A stretch of DNA of 46,025 bases from Gammaproteobacteria bacterium (lineage in GTDB: Bacteria; Pseudomonadota; Gammaproteobacteria; Pseudomonadales; Halieaceae), in NCBI GenBank assembly GCA_030427485.1, contig JAUICG010000035.1, forward strand, positions 1 through 46,025. The letters are read 5' to 3'. Position 1 is the first letter of the stretch. Each line of letters starts with the position of its first letter. This document shows positions 38,333 to 46,025 of the stretch, one piece after another. Below the pieces are notes generated by a model, which was not told where the DNA came from, searched no databases, and was given only the letters and a program-made list of their open reading frames with translations. The position numbers and the translations under genes were made by a program.

Positions 38333-39160
38333 TTATTCGGCGGGCCTTGTCACTTCGGCACCGGCTTCAGCGCCGGCTGCTTCCACTACCGCGCTATCCG
38401 CGGCAGGAGCCTGTTCCACAGGAGCCGCTTGCTCCTCGACGAACTCATTGCTAGCCGCGACCGCATCACCCGCCTCGAGCTTGCCGGCAAGAGCGGCATC
38501 CGCGACAGCAGTGACATACAGCTTGACTGCCCGTATCGCGTCATCATTGCCCGGGATGATGTAATCCACACCATCCGGATCACTGTTGGTATCCACGATA
38601 CCGATGACGGGAATGCCGAGTTTATTGGCTTCACTGATGGCAATGCGTTCGTGGTCCACGTCCACCACGAACAGCGCATCGGGCAAACCACCCATATCCT
38701 TGATGCCGCCGATGCTGCGCTCAAGCTTTTCCATATCGCGGGTACGCATCAGCGCTTCTTTCTTGGTGAGCTTTACAAAGGTGCCATCGCTCTGCTGTGC
38801 TTCAAGATCGCGCAGCCGCTTGATAGACGCGCGAATTGTCTTGTAGTTGGTCAGCATGCCGCCCAGCCAACGGTGGTTGACGTAAGGCATACCAGCCCGC
38901 TCTGCCTGCTCCTTGATGACCTTGCCGGCGGCGCGCTTGGTGCCCACGAAGAGGATCTTGTTTTTGTTGCCCGCAAGGCGCTTCACCAGTTCCAGCGCCT
39001 CGTTGAAAGCGGGAACGGTGTGCTCGAGGTTAATGATATGGATCTTGTTGCGGGCACCGAAGATGTACCGGTCCATTTTTGGATTCCAGTACCGCGTCTG
39101 GTGACCGAAATGAGCGCCCGCCTGAAGCAGGTCACGCATGCTAACTTGCACTTGAGACAT
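38333..39160 (-). CDS. rpsB: 30S ribosomal protein S2
   Basis: Small-subunit ribosomal protein, 275 residues; E. coli S2 has 241. The core 'MRDLLQAGAHFGHQTRYWNP', 'FVGTKRAAGKVIKEQAERAG', 'NHRWLGGMLTNYKTI' and 'DALFVVDVDHERIAISEANK' is standard. The extra length is an Ala/Glu-rich acidic tail from about residue 235, common in marine gammaproteobacteria. ATG at 39160 follows AAGGT. The frame is open farther upstream but that part is leader RNA. Confidence 0.97.
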   Translation of the reverse strand: MSQVQVSMRDLLQAGAHFGHQTRYWNPKMDRYIFGARNKIHIINLEHTVPAFNEALELVKRLAGNKNKILFVGTKRAAGKVIKEQAERAGMPYVNHRWLGGMLTNYKTIRASIKRLRDLEAQQSDGTFVKLTKKEALMRTRDMEKLERSIGGIKDMGGLPDALFVVDVDHERIAISEANKLGIPVIGIVDTNSDPDGVDYIIPGNDDAIRAVKLYVTAVADAALAGKLEAGDAVAASNEFVEEQAAPVEQAPAADSAVVEAAGAEAGAEVTRPAE

Positions 39161-39343
39161 AATAGTTACCTTGTGTGGGTTAATCCTCCACATATCCCTG
39201 CGATCAAACCGTCGTGGCCCTGGAGCCGGACGGCACCCTGATTCAGGTGCTGATATGTGTGTGTCGTTTTGTTTACCCCTGCCTGTGCCGCGCATTTCGA
39301 CACCACGCGTTCCGTAGCGGGCCGGCGGGAGGCGCGCTTTATA
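39161..39343 (-). promoter_or_regulatory. rpsB promoter and structured 5' leader
   Basis: On the minus strand a -10-like TATAAA (39338-39343) lies about 175 bases before the rpsB ATG; no good -35 was seen. The leader can pair CACATAT (39253-39259) with ATATGTG (39189-39195) in a long-range stem just ahead of the ribosome site. S2 autoregulates rpsB-tsf through its leader in E. coli; a similar role here is inferred. The remainder of the 334-base divergent gap to map holds the map promoter. Confidence 0.45.
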
Positions 39344-39464
39344 CCACAACGGCGGCAGGGATAAAAGGGCCCCGACATGATCTGCGGCAACGAAAGTACT
39401 CATTTGTCGCCCGGATAGGGTAGAATGTGCCCCCTGCGGCCCGGCAAGAGGTCGAACCATCTTT

Positions 39465-39470
39465 TATAAT
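39465..39470 (+). promoter_or_regulatory. -10 box of the map promoter
   Basis: A consensus TATAAT lies 24 bases before the map ATG. The -35 region is poor. It would give a short leader and drive map and probably the following glnD. Confidence 0.45.
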
Positions 39471-39494
39471 CCCTTGTATATCAACAGGTTAGCG

Positions 39495-40268
39495 ATGACT
39501 GCATCGATCAAAACTGCGGACGAAATAGACCGGATGCGTGTGGCGGGACGCCTGACCGCAGAGGTTCTGGAAATGATAGAGCCGCATGTCCAGGTTGGGA
39601 TAACAACTGGCGAACTCGATCGCATTTGTCACGAATACATTACCCGGACACAGAAAGCGATACCCGCGCCACTCAACTATCACGGCTTCCCGCGCTCCAT
39701 CTGCACCTCGATCAATGACGTGGTGTGTCACGGTATTCCCTCGGACACCAAGAAACTGAAGGACGGCGACATCGTGAATATCGATGTCACCGTGATCAAG
39801 GACGAGTATCACGGCGACTCCAGCATAATGGTACAGGTGGGAGATGTCGCCAGCCATGCGAGTCGCCTGGTCGAGGTCACGCAGGAGTGCCTCTACCGGG
39901 CGATCGAACTGGTGAAACCCGGCGCCACCCTCGGCGATATTGGGCACGCCATTCAACAATACGCGGAGAAAAACTACTACTCGGTGGTGCGAGAGTACTG
40001 TGGACATGGTATCGGAAAGATTTTCCACGAGGAACCGCAGGTACTGCACTACGGAAAAAAGGGTGCCGGCATGGTGCTGGAGCCCGGGATGACATTCACC
40101 ATTGAGCCGATGATCAATGCCGGAAGGCGCCATACCCGATTGAACAAGGCGGACGGGTGGACCGTTACCACCCGAGACGGGCGCCTCTCGGCGCAGTGGG
40201 AACACACTATCCTGGTCACCGACGACGGCTACGAAGTTCTCACCCGCCGCCGCGGTGAATTCGGCTGA
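39495..40268 (+). CDS. map: Methionine aminopeptidase type I
   Basis: Removes the initiator methionine from nascent proteins. 257 residues (E. coli 264). The five metal ligands are visible: two Asp in 'VNIDVTVIKDEYHGDSS', His in 'YCGHGIG', Glu in 'MTFTIEPMIN' and Glu in 'QWEHTILVT'. The active-site His precedes them in 'NDVVCHGIP'. ATG at 39495 was chosen over an upstream TTG. It is divergent from rpsB as in E. coli and runs straight into glnD. Confidence 0.97.
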   Translation: MTASIKTADEIDRMRVAGRLTAEVLEMIEPHVQVGITTGELDRICHEYITRTQKAIPAPLNYHGFPRSICTSINDVVCHGIPSDTKKLKDGDIVNIDVTVIKDEYHGDSSIMVQVGDVASHASRLVEVTQECLYRAIELVKPGATLGDIGHAIQQYAEKNYYSVVREYCGHGIGKIFHEEPQVLHYGKKGAGMVLEPGMTFTIEPMINAGRRHTRLNKADGWTVTTRDGRLSAQWEHTILVTDDGYEVLTRRRGEFG

Positions 40269-40275
40269 GCAAACG

Positions 40276-42951
40276 ATGACCGTAGAGAACCTGACGCTGC
40301 CGCCCGAATTGTTTGACGTTTCCGCATTCAGGGAGCAACTGGAAAACGGACACGCCATTCGAACCTGCAAGGAAGCTATCGACCACTCTACACAGTATCT
40401 GCACAATCAGTTTCACGCAGGGCAGCAGGCCCGGGATCTCATTCGCCTGCGCGCTGCCTTCATGGACGCCCTCCTGGCCGCGCTCTGGGACAAACAGGAC
40501 TGGGGCACCTCGCAAATGGCCCTGGTCGCCGTGGGGGGCTATGGGCGTGGTGAACTGCACCCCCATTCAGATATTGACCTGCTGATCCTGCTGGGCGAGA
40601 ACTGCGATAACTGCAAGGAAACCCTGTCCAGTTTCCTGACCCTGCTCTGGGACACCGGGCTCAATATCGGGCCCAGCGTTCGCAATCTGGACGAGTGTGT
40701 CGACAGCGCCGCCGGCGATATCACCATACTCACCAGCCTGATGGAATCCCGTGTGATCCGGGGTCCTGAAGCGCTGATGCAGGAAGTACGCGAGCGGACC
40801 GCGCCGGACAGGATGTGGTCCAGCCGGGATTTCTTCCAGGCCAAGCTGGAAGAACAACTGGCCAGGCACAACAAATTTGCCGATACCGAGTACAACCTCG
40901 AACCCAACGTAAAAGGTTCGCCCGGCGGATTGCGCGACCTGCAAATAATCGGCTGGATTGCCGAGCGCCACTTCGGGGTCGAATCCGTAGAGAAAATTAC
41001 ATCTGATGAATTCCTCAACGCGGAGGAAATGGCAATCCTTACAACCGGTCGCGATTTCATGTGGCAAGTGCGCTATGCGCTGCACATGATCGCCGACCGG
41101 GAGGAGGACAGGCTTTTATTCGACCACCAGCGGGAACTCGCGGCATTGTGGGGGTTCAAGGACGGCGACAAACTCGCGGTGGAGCAGTTCATGCAAACCT
41201 ACTATCGCTGGGCTCAGGCCCTGGGGCAACTCAACGAACTCCTCATCCAGAACTTCGACCAGGCGATTCTGCACCAGGGCGAGGAGGACGAGATCAGTAT
41301 CCTCAATGAGCGATTCCAGGTGCGCAATGGCTATATCGAAATTCGCGACAACAACCTCTTCAGCAAAACACCCAATGCACTGCTGGAAGTATTCCTGCTG
41401 AGCGCCCAGCACGACGAGATTCTCGGCATTGCCGCGCCCACCGCACGCCTCATTCGCAACAACCGGCGCCTGATAGACGACGCCTTCAGGTCCGATGAAC
41501 AGAACAGGCAGATGTTCTTGCAGATCCTGCGCAGTCCCAACAAAATGACGCGGCAGCTGCGCCGCATGACACGCTATGGGATCCTCGGCAGCTACCTCCC
41601 GGAGTTCGGGCGTGTTATCGGACAGATGCAGCATGACCTGTTCCACACCTACACTGTCGATGCCCACACGCTGGAAGTCATCAAGAATGCGCGGCGTTTC
41701 CAGTCGCCTGATACCGAGGACAAATTTCCGGTGACCAGCCGGGTGGCGCGGCGCCTGCGCAAAATCGAACTGCTCTATATCGCGGCGCTGTATCACGATA
41801 TAGGCAAAGGGCGCGGCGGTGACCATTCAGAACTTGGCGCTGTGGATGCAGAGCAGTTCTGCCGAAATCACGGACTGGATGAGAAAGACAGCGAACTGGT
41901 GGTATGGCTGGTGCGCAATCACCTGCTGATGTCAGCGGTCGCGCAGCGCAAGGACATTTCAGACCCGGAGGTTATCCAGCAGTTTGCCGAGCATGTGCGC
42001 GATACGGAACACCTGGATTACCTGCTGACGCTGACGGTTGCGGATATCAATGGCACCAACCCCACGCTGTGGAACGCCTGGCGCGGCAGCCTGCTGCGCC
42101 AACTGTATACCGAGACGAGGCGGGCGCTGCGCCGGGGACTGGACAACCCGGTGGACAAACAGGCCCTGGTGGAGGAAGCGCGCCGGGCTTCCAGCGAGTT
42201 CCTCGAAGGGCGCGGGTTCACCATGGAGGAACTGGACGGACTGTGGCAGAGTCGAGGCGAGGATTACTTCCTGCGCGAGCGAATAGAGGATATCGCCTGG
42301 CATACCGAGGCCATTGCCGGGCATCACTACCTGGATACACCACTGGTGCTCATTCGCCATGACGCCGAATCAAGCGTTGCCAACACCACGCAAATTCTCA
42401 TTCACGCACGCAGCACCGCACAGCTGTTTTCCCGGATTTGCACCGCACTGGAACAACTGGACCTGAACATACACGACGCGCGGATTTACGATGCCAATAA
42501 CGGCATGAGCCTGGACACATTTTTTGTACTCGACTCCAGCGGCAAGCCGATCACCGAAGATAGCGCGCGACTTACACATATCAGGGCCTATCTCAGCGAT
42601 GCGCTGGAGAGCGATACCGGCAAAGTAGCGATACCCGAGTGGCGCACACCGCGGAAGATGAAGTCCTTTTCGGTACCTACCGAAACGCGCATCTATCTGG
42701 ACGAGACCAAGAACATGTCCGTGCTGGAAGTCTCGGCACCGGACCGACCCGGCCTGCTCGCACGCCTTGGAAGGATATTTGTATCCTTCAATATTGAGTT
42801 GCAGGCGGCAAAAATCCAGACTCTCGGCGAGCGCGTTGAGGACGTGTTTTTTATTACCGATGATCAGCAGCAACCCCTCACCGACGAAGAATTGTGCAAG
42901 GCGCTGCAGCGCACAATTCGCGAAGAACTCGACGGACAGGCAGCAGCGTAA
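40276..42951 (+). CDS. glnD: Bifunctional uridylyltransferase/uridylyl-removing enzyme GlnD
   Basis: Nitrogen sensor that adds UMP to PII proteins when glutamine is low and removes it when high. Its 891 residues match E. coli (890). The nucleotidyltransferase motif 'GGYGRGELHPHSDIDLLIL' is near residue 87. The HD hydrolase site is 'LYHDIGKGRGGDHSELGA' at H507-D508. Two C-terminal ACT domains follow (from about 705 and 815: 'VLEVSAPDRPGLLARLGRIF'). ATG at 40276 follows the map stop by 7 bases; a GTG at 40255 would overlap map. It overlaps dapC by one base. Confidence 0.97.
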   Translation: MTVENLTLPPELFDVSAFREQLENGHAIRTCKEAIDHSTQYLHNQFHAGQQARDLIRLRAAFMDALLAALWDKQDWGTSQMALVAVGGYGRGELHPHSDIDLLILLGENCDNCKETLSSFLTLLWDTGLNIGPSVRNLDECVDSAAGDITILTSLMESRVIRGPEALMQEVRERTAPDRMWSSRDFFQAKLEEQLARHNKFADTEYNLEPNVKGSPGGLRDLQIIGWIAERHFGVESVEKITSDEFLNAEEMAILTTGRDFMWQVRYALHMIADREEDRLLFDHQRELAALWGFKDGDKLAVEQFMQTYYRWAQALGQLNELLIQNFDQAILHQGEEDEISILNERFQVRNGYIEIRDNNLFSKTPNALLEVFLLSAQHDEILGIAAPTARLIRNNRRLIDDAFRSDEQNRQMFLQILRSPNKMTRQLRRMTRYGILGSYLPEFGRVIGQMQHDLFHTYTVDAHTLEVIKNARRFQSPDTEDKFPVTSRVARRLRKIELLYIAALYHDIGKGRGGDHSELGAVDAEQFCRNHGLDEKDSELVVWLVRNHLLMSAVAQRKDISDPEVIQQFAEHVRDTEHLDYLLTLTVADINGTNPTLWNAWRGSLLRQLYTETRRALRRGLDNPVDKQALVEEARRASSEFLEGRGFTMEELDGLWQSRGEDYFLRERIEDIAWHTEAIAGHHYLDTPLVLIRHDAESSVANTTQILIHARSTAQLFSRICTALEQLDLNIHDARIYDANNGMSLDTFFVLDSSGKPITEDSARLTHIRAYLSDALESDTGKVAIPEWRTPRKMKSFSVPTETRIYLDETKNMSVLEVSAPDRPGLLARLGRIFVSFNIELQAAKIQTLGERVEDVFFITDDQQQPLTDEELCKALQRTIREELDGQAAA

Positions 42952-44141
42952 TGCACCCCGGTCTTGAACGTCTCGAGCCCTACCCGTTCACCAAACTGCA
43001 AGCGCTGTTCAGCGACCTGACGCCCGCGGCGGACAAGTCTGCGATCGCATTGTCGATCGGTGAGCCGCAACATCCCTCGCCACAGTTCGTGCTCGACGTC
43101 ATTGCGCAAAACCTGCACCGGCTTGCCAACTACCCCACATCGGCAGGGCTGCCCGAATTGCGCGGCGCCATTGCCGGCTGGCTGACGCGACGCTACTGCC
43201 TGCCACCGATCGACGCGGACAGCCAGGTCCTGCCGGTGAACGGGACCCGCGAGGCCTTGTTTTCCTTCGCCCAGACCGTCGTCACACCGGGGACAGGAGC
43301 CCTGGTAATGAGCCCCAACCCTTTTTACCAGATCTATGAAGGCGCCGCGTTGCTGGCCGGCGCCACACCACACTTCATAAACTGCACCCGCGACACGGGA
43401 CTGCTGCCGGATTTCAGCAGCGTGACCGCAGAGCAATGGCAGCAGTGCCAACTGCTGTATATCTGCAGTCCTGGAAACCCGACCGGTGCCGTCATGTCCA
43501 CGCCGCAGCTGCAGGAGCTTATTCGCCTGGCGCGTGAGTTCAACTTCATAATCGCCAGTGACGAATGCTATTCGGAAATCTATTTCGACGAGACATCGCC
43601 ACCCCCGGGCCTGCTGCAGGCCTGTGCCGCGATGGGTGACGCGGACTATCGCAACTGCGTGGTGTTCCACAGCCTGTCGAAACGCTCCAACCTGCCGGGA
43701 CTACGCTCGGGCTTCGTCGCGGGCGACGCTGCAATACTGCGCGCCTTCCTGCAATACCGAACGTACCACGGCTGCGCCCTGCCGATTCATCACCAGTTGG
43801 GCAGTATTGCGGCCTGGAACGACGAAACGCATGTCAAAGCGAACAGACAGGAGTACCGCGAAAAATTCGCCGCCGTACTGGCTGAATTTTCCGGACACCT
43901 GGCTGTTGGCGCGCCGGATGCTGGCTTTTACCTGTGGCCCGAAACACCGGTAAGCGATACCGAATTCGCCCGCCAACTCTACACCGGCGAGAACGTCATC
44001 GTTCTTCCGGGCCGCTTTCTGGCACGTGAATCCGACGGCCGGAATCCCGGTGTAAACCGGGTGCGCATGGCTCTGGTCGCCACCCGGGCGCAATGCGTGG
44101 AAGCGGCGCGGCGCATCGTTCACTGCCTGGAACGCCTGTAA
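42951..44141 (+). CDS. dapC: Succinyldiaminopimelate transaminase DapC
   Basis: PLP aminotransferase of the succinylase branch of lysine/diaminopimelate synthesis. 396 residues, fold type I. 'YICSPGNPTGAVM' binds cofactor and substrate, 'IIASDECYSEIYFD' holds the cofactor Asp and Tyr, K244 in 'HSLSKRSNLPGLRSGF' forms the Schiff base, and 'NRVRMALVA' carries the C-terminal Arg. Its position between glnD and dapD supports DapC over a generic aminotransferase. ATG overlaps the glnD stop. Confidence 0.94.
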   Translation: MHPGLERLEPYPFTKLQALFSDLTPAADKSAIALSIGEPQHPSPQFVLDVIAQNLHRLANYPTSAGLPELRGAIAGWLTRRYCLPPIDADSQVLPVNGTREALFSFAQTVVTPGTGALVMSPNPFYQIYEGAALLAGATPHFINCTRDTGLLPDFSSVTAEQWQQCQLLYICSPGNPTGAVMSTPQLQELIRLAREFNFIIASDECYSEIYFDETSPPPGLLQACAAMGDADYRNCVVFHSLSKRSNLPGLRSGFVAGDAAILRAFLQYRTYHGCALPIHHQLGSIAAWNDETHVKANRQEYREKFAAVLAEFSGHLAVGAPDAGFYLWPETPVSDTEFARQLYTGENVIVLPGRFLARESDGRNPGVNRVRMALVATRAQCVEAARRIVHCLERL

Positions 44142-44147
44142 ACGCCC

Positions 44148-44801
44148 ATGCTGCTGGCCGAGCGCGCTGACTACATCCTGCATCGGTTGCAGGAGCTGTA
44201 CCCGGAAACGCCGGTACCACTTGACCACAGCGACCCGTTCACCCTGCTGGTTGCCGTGTTACTCAGCGCCCAGTGCACCGACGAACGGGTCAACCAGGTC
44301 ACCCCCGCGCTGTTTGCGCTGGCTGATAACCCGGCAGACATGGCGGCACTTGATATCGAGGAGATCAGGCGCACCATCAGGCCCTGCGGCCTGTCGCCGC
44401 AGAAATCGCGTGCGATCAAGCGCCTGAGTGAAATACTGCTCGAAGAGCACGGCGGCGTGGTTCCCGCGGATATGGAAGCACTGGAGCGCCTGCCTGGAGT
44501 GGGCCACAAGACTGCGAGCGTGGTCATGTCCCAGGCCTTCGGCGTGCCGGCTTTCCCGGTGGACACGCACATCCACCGCCTGGCACAACGCTGGGGCCTG
44601 ACGCGGGGCAGAAATGTCGCGCAGACAGAGCGCGACCTGAAACGGCTGTTTCCCAGGGACTGCTGGAACAGGCTGCACCTGCAGATCATTTTCTACGGCC
44701 GCCAGTACTGCACGGCGCGCGGCTGCGACGGACGGGTCTGCGAGATCTGCCGGACCTGTTATCCGCAGCGCAAACACCCCAAGAAGTGTCACAAAGCCTA
44801 G
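44148..44801 (+). CDS. nth: Endonuclease III
   Basis: DNA glycosylase/AP lyase that removes oxidised pyrimidines. 217 residues. The helix-hairpin-helix motif 'LERLPGVGHKTASVVMSQ' contains catalytic K121, and D139 lies in 'FPVDTHIHRLAQRWGL'. The C-terminal iron-sulfur region has cysteines at 188, 193, 198, 201 and 204. Their spacing differs from the classic C-x6-C-x2-C-x5-C of E. coli. It starts 6 bases after dapC and probably shares its transcript. Confidence 0.94.
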   Translation: MLLAERADYILHRLQELYPETPVPLDHSDPFTLLVAVLLSAQCTDERVNQVTPALFALADNPADMAALDIEEIRRTIRPCGLSPQKSRAIKRLSEILLEEHGGVVPADMEALERLPGVGHKTASVVMSQAFGVPAFPVDTHIHRLAQRWGLTRGRNVAQTERDLKRLFPRDCWNRLHLQIIFYGRQYCTARGCDGRVCEICRTCYPQRKHPKKCHKA

Positions 44802-44871
44802 CTACAACTACCGCCCTGGCTTTGCTATGCTACCCGGCCGTGGCGAACAGGCTACCCAACGGAATAACACT

Positions 44872-45228
44872 GTGATTACACTCTATGGCATAAAAAACTG
44901 CGACACCGTAAAAAAGGCACGCAAGTGGCTGGACGTACACGGTATCGATTATCGTTTCCATGACTTTCGTGAAGACGGCCTGGATGCGGACGCAGTCGCC
45001 GGCTGGATAGACGAGTTGGGCTGGCAGAACCTGCTGAACAGGCGCAGCCAAAGCTGGAAAGCACTGGGCCAGGACACGCGCGAGAATATGGATGACGAGG
45101 CGGCGCACAAGGCAGTACTGGCACATCCCACGCTCATCAAGCGCCCACTTCTCGATACAGGGGAGCAGCGCTATACCGGTTTTTCCGCGGCGAACTACGC
45201 AAAAATTTTTAACGCGCACACCCTCTGA
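44872..45228 (+). CDS. ArsC/Spx-family protein YffB
   Basis: Thioredoxin-fold protein of 118 residues, the same length as E. coli YffB. 'ITLYGIKNCDTVKKARKWLD' carries a single active-site-type cysteine (C-D-T) as in the Spx/ArsC group. 'FREDGLDADAVAGWIDELGW', 'LLNRRSQSWKAL' and 'HPTLIKRPLLD' are typical of YffB. It is probably not a true arsenate reductase. E. coli yffB is next to dapE, and here it is next to dapD. GTG at 44872 was chosen because homology starts there. Confidence 0.9.
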   Translation: MITLYGIKNCDTVKKARKWLDVHGIDYRFHDFREDGLDADAVAGWIDELGWQNLLNRRSQSWKALGQDTRENMDDEAAHKAVLAHPTLIKRPLLDTGEQRYTGFSAANYAKIFNAHTL

Positions 45229-45257
45229 CAGGGGGTCGCATCCACATTGGAGAGAGC

Positions 45258-46025
45258 ATGACAGATGGCGCATTTGCCTTCGGCCTTGGCGTGGGCACCC
45301 ACAACGATAAGGGAGAATGGCTGGAGGTATTCTTCCCGCAACCCCTGCTACATCCCACACCGGCCCTGACTGCGGCGCTGGAAAACTGCGACAATGGGCG
45401 CGCACTCAGCTCTGATGCGTTGGCCGCGATGCAGGCAGCGCTCGCAGCCGCGGGTGAGGAAGCGCTGGCCCGGCTCGCTGGAAAATTACTGCAAAGTGAT
45501 CGGCCTGTAGTGGCCGTACTGCTCCAGGCCGACACGCCGCCAGGCAATGTGCCTGAGGCCTATCTGAAACTACACCTTATTTCACATCGCCTGGTGAAAC
45601 CGCATGGCACCAATCTTCAGGGCCTGTTCGGAATCCTGCCCAATGTCGCCTGGACCAGCGAGGGCGCCATCGAGCTCGGGGAGCTGCCCGCGCGCCAGCT
45701 CGCAGCAAGACTGCGCGGCGAGGTACTGGAAGTGAGCTGTGTGGACAAGTTCCCGAAAATGACCAATTACGTGGTACCCGAAGGGGTTCGCATTGCACAC
45801 ACCGCGCGCGTGCGACTGGGTGCCTACCTCGGTGAAGGTACGACCATCATGCACGAGGGCTTCGTCAACTTTAATGCCGGCACGGAAGGACCGGGCATGA
45901 TAGAGGGACGCATCTCTGCGGGTGTCATGGTCGGCAGCGGCTCCGATCTGGGCGGCGGGTGTTCAACGATTGGCACTCTGTCCGGCGGCGGCAATATCGT
46001 GATTTCAGTGGGCGAGAAATGCCTG
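45258..46025 (+). CDS. dapD: Tetrahydrodipicolinate N-succinyltransferase DapD (3' end cut)
   Basis: Succinylates tetrahydrodipicolinate in lysine/diaminopimelate synthesis. The first 256 residues are present; the window ends before the stop. This is the long Pseudomonas-type DapD: 'FAFGLGVGTHNDKGEWLEVF', 'AYLKLHLISHRLVKPHGTNL', 'SVDKFPKMTNYVVPEGVRIA', and left-handed beta-helix repeats 'MHEGFVNFNAGTEGPGMIEG' and 'GSDLGGGCSTIGTLSGGGN'. ATG follows GGAGAGAG. It is the next dap gene after dapC in the glnD-dapC-nth-yffB-dapD series. Confidence 0.95.
   Translation, partial: MTDGAFAFGLGVGTHNDKGEWLEVFFPQPLLHPTPALTAALENCDNGRALSSDALAAMQAALAAAGEEALARLAGKLLQSDRPVVAVLLQADTPPGNVPEAYLKLHLISHRLVKPHGTNLQGLFGILPNVAWTSEGAIELGELPARQLAARLRGEVLEVSCVDKFPKMTNYVVPEGVRIAHTARVRLGAYLGEGTTIMHEGFVNFNAGTEGPGMIEGRISAGVMVGSGSDLGGGCSTIGTLSGGGNIVISVGEKCL

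Noticed and set aside
44872..45228. Arsenate reductase
   Set aside because: Sequence, length and dap-gene context match YffB; no arsenic-resistance genes are nearby.

Overview
The window reads as chromosome of a fairly GC-rich marine-type gammaproteobacterium. Gene content and order (rimO-rsmE, htpX, DUF1244, the rpsB-to-dnaE block, glnD-dapC-dapD) fit the Cellvibrionales/Halieaceae (OM60/NOR5) neighbourhood. That placement is an inference from gene content, not a database result.

Left part (1-12.5 kb): a degenerate gene tail, a secreted matrixin-like metalloprotease with a dockerin-like tail, rimO and rsmE (RNA/ribosome modification), a TonB-dependent receptor interrupted by one in-frame TAA, a strong bidirectional terminator, divergent msrA and a PhoD-type phosphatase, then small conserved genes including a VWA/J-domain pair, and htpX.

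Middle part (12.5-23.3 kb): an accessory catabolic region. It holds three short-chain dehydrogenases, an EthD-like protein, a DUF1499 membrane protein with a DegP-like protease, and a compact operon of two unlike acyl-CoA dehydrogenases plus a ketosteroid isomerase with all three catalytic residues. The operon starts behind a promoter that overlaps a perfect 16-bp palindrome. The two dehydrogenases look like complementary halves of a heteromeric enzyme, and the set suggests steroid or other polycyclic-isoprenoid catabolism. Several small conserved unknowns follow.

Right part (23.3-39.2 kb, minus strand): the classic rpsB-tsf-pyrH-frr-uppS-cdsA-dxr-rseP-bamA-skp-fabZ-rnhB-dnaE block for translation, isoprenoid and phospholipid precursors, envelope assembly and replication. 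Strikingly, lpxD (normally between skp and fabZ) and lpxA-lpxB (normally between fabZ and rnhB) are absent. The lpxAB slot instead holds two long hairpins with unrelated stems but a shared loop core.

End (39.2-46.0 kb, plus strand): map, glnD (nitrogen sensing), dapC, nth, a YffB/ArsC-like gene and the start of dapD, a nitrogen and lysine/diaminopimelate set, cut by the window edge.
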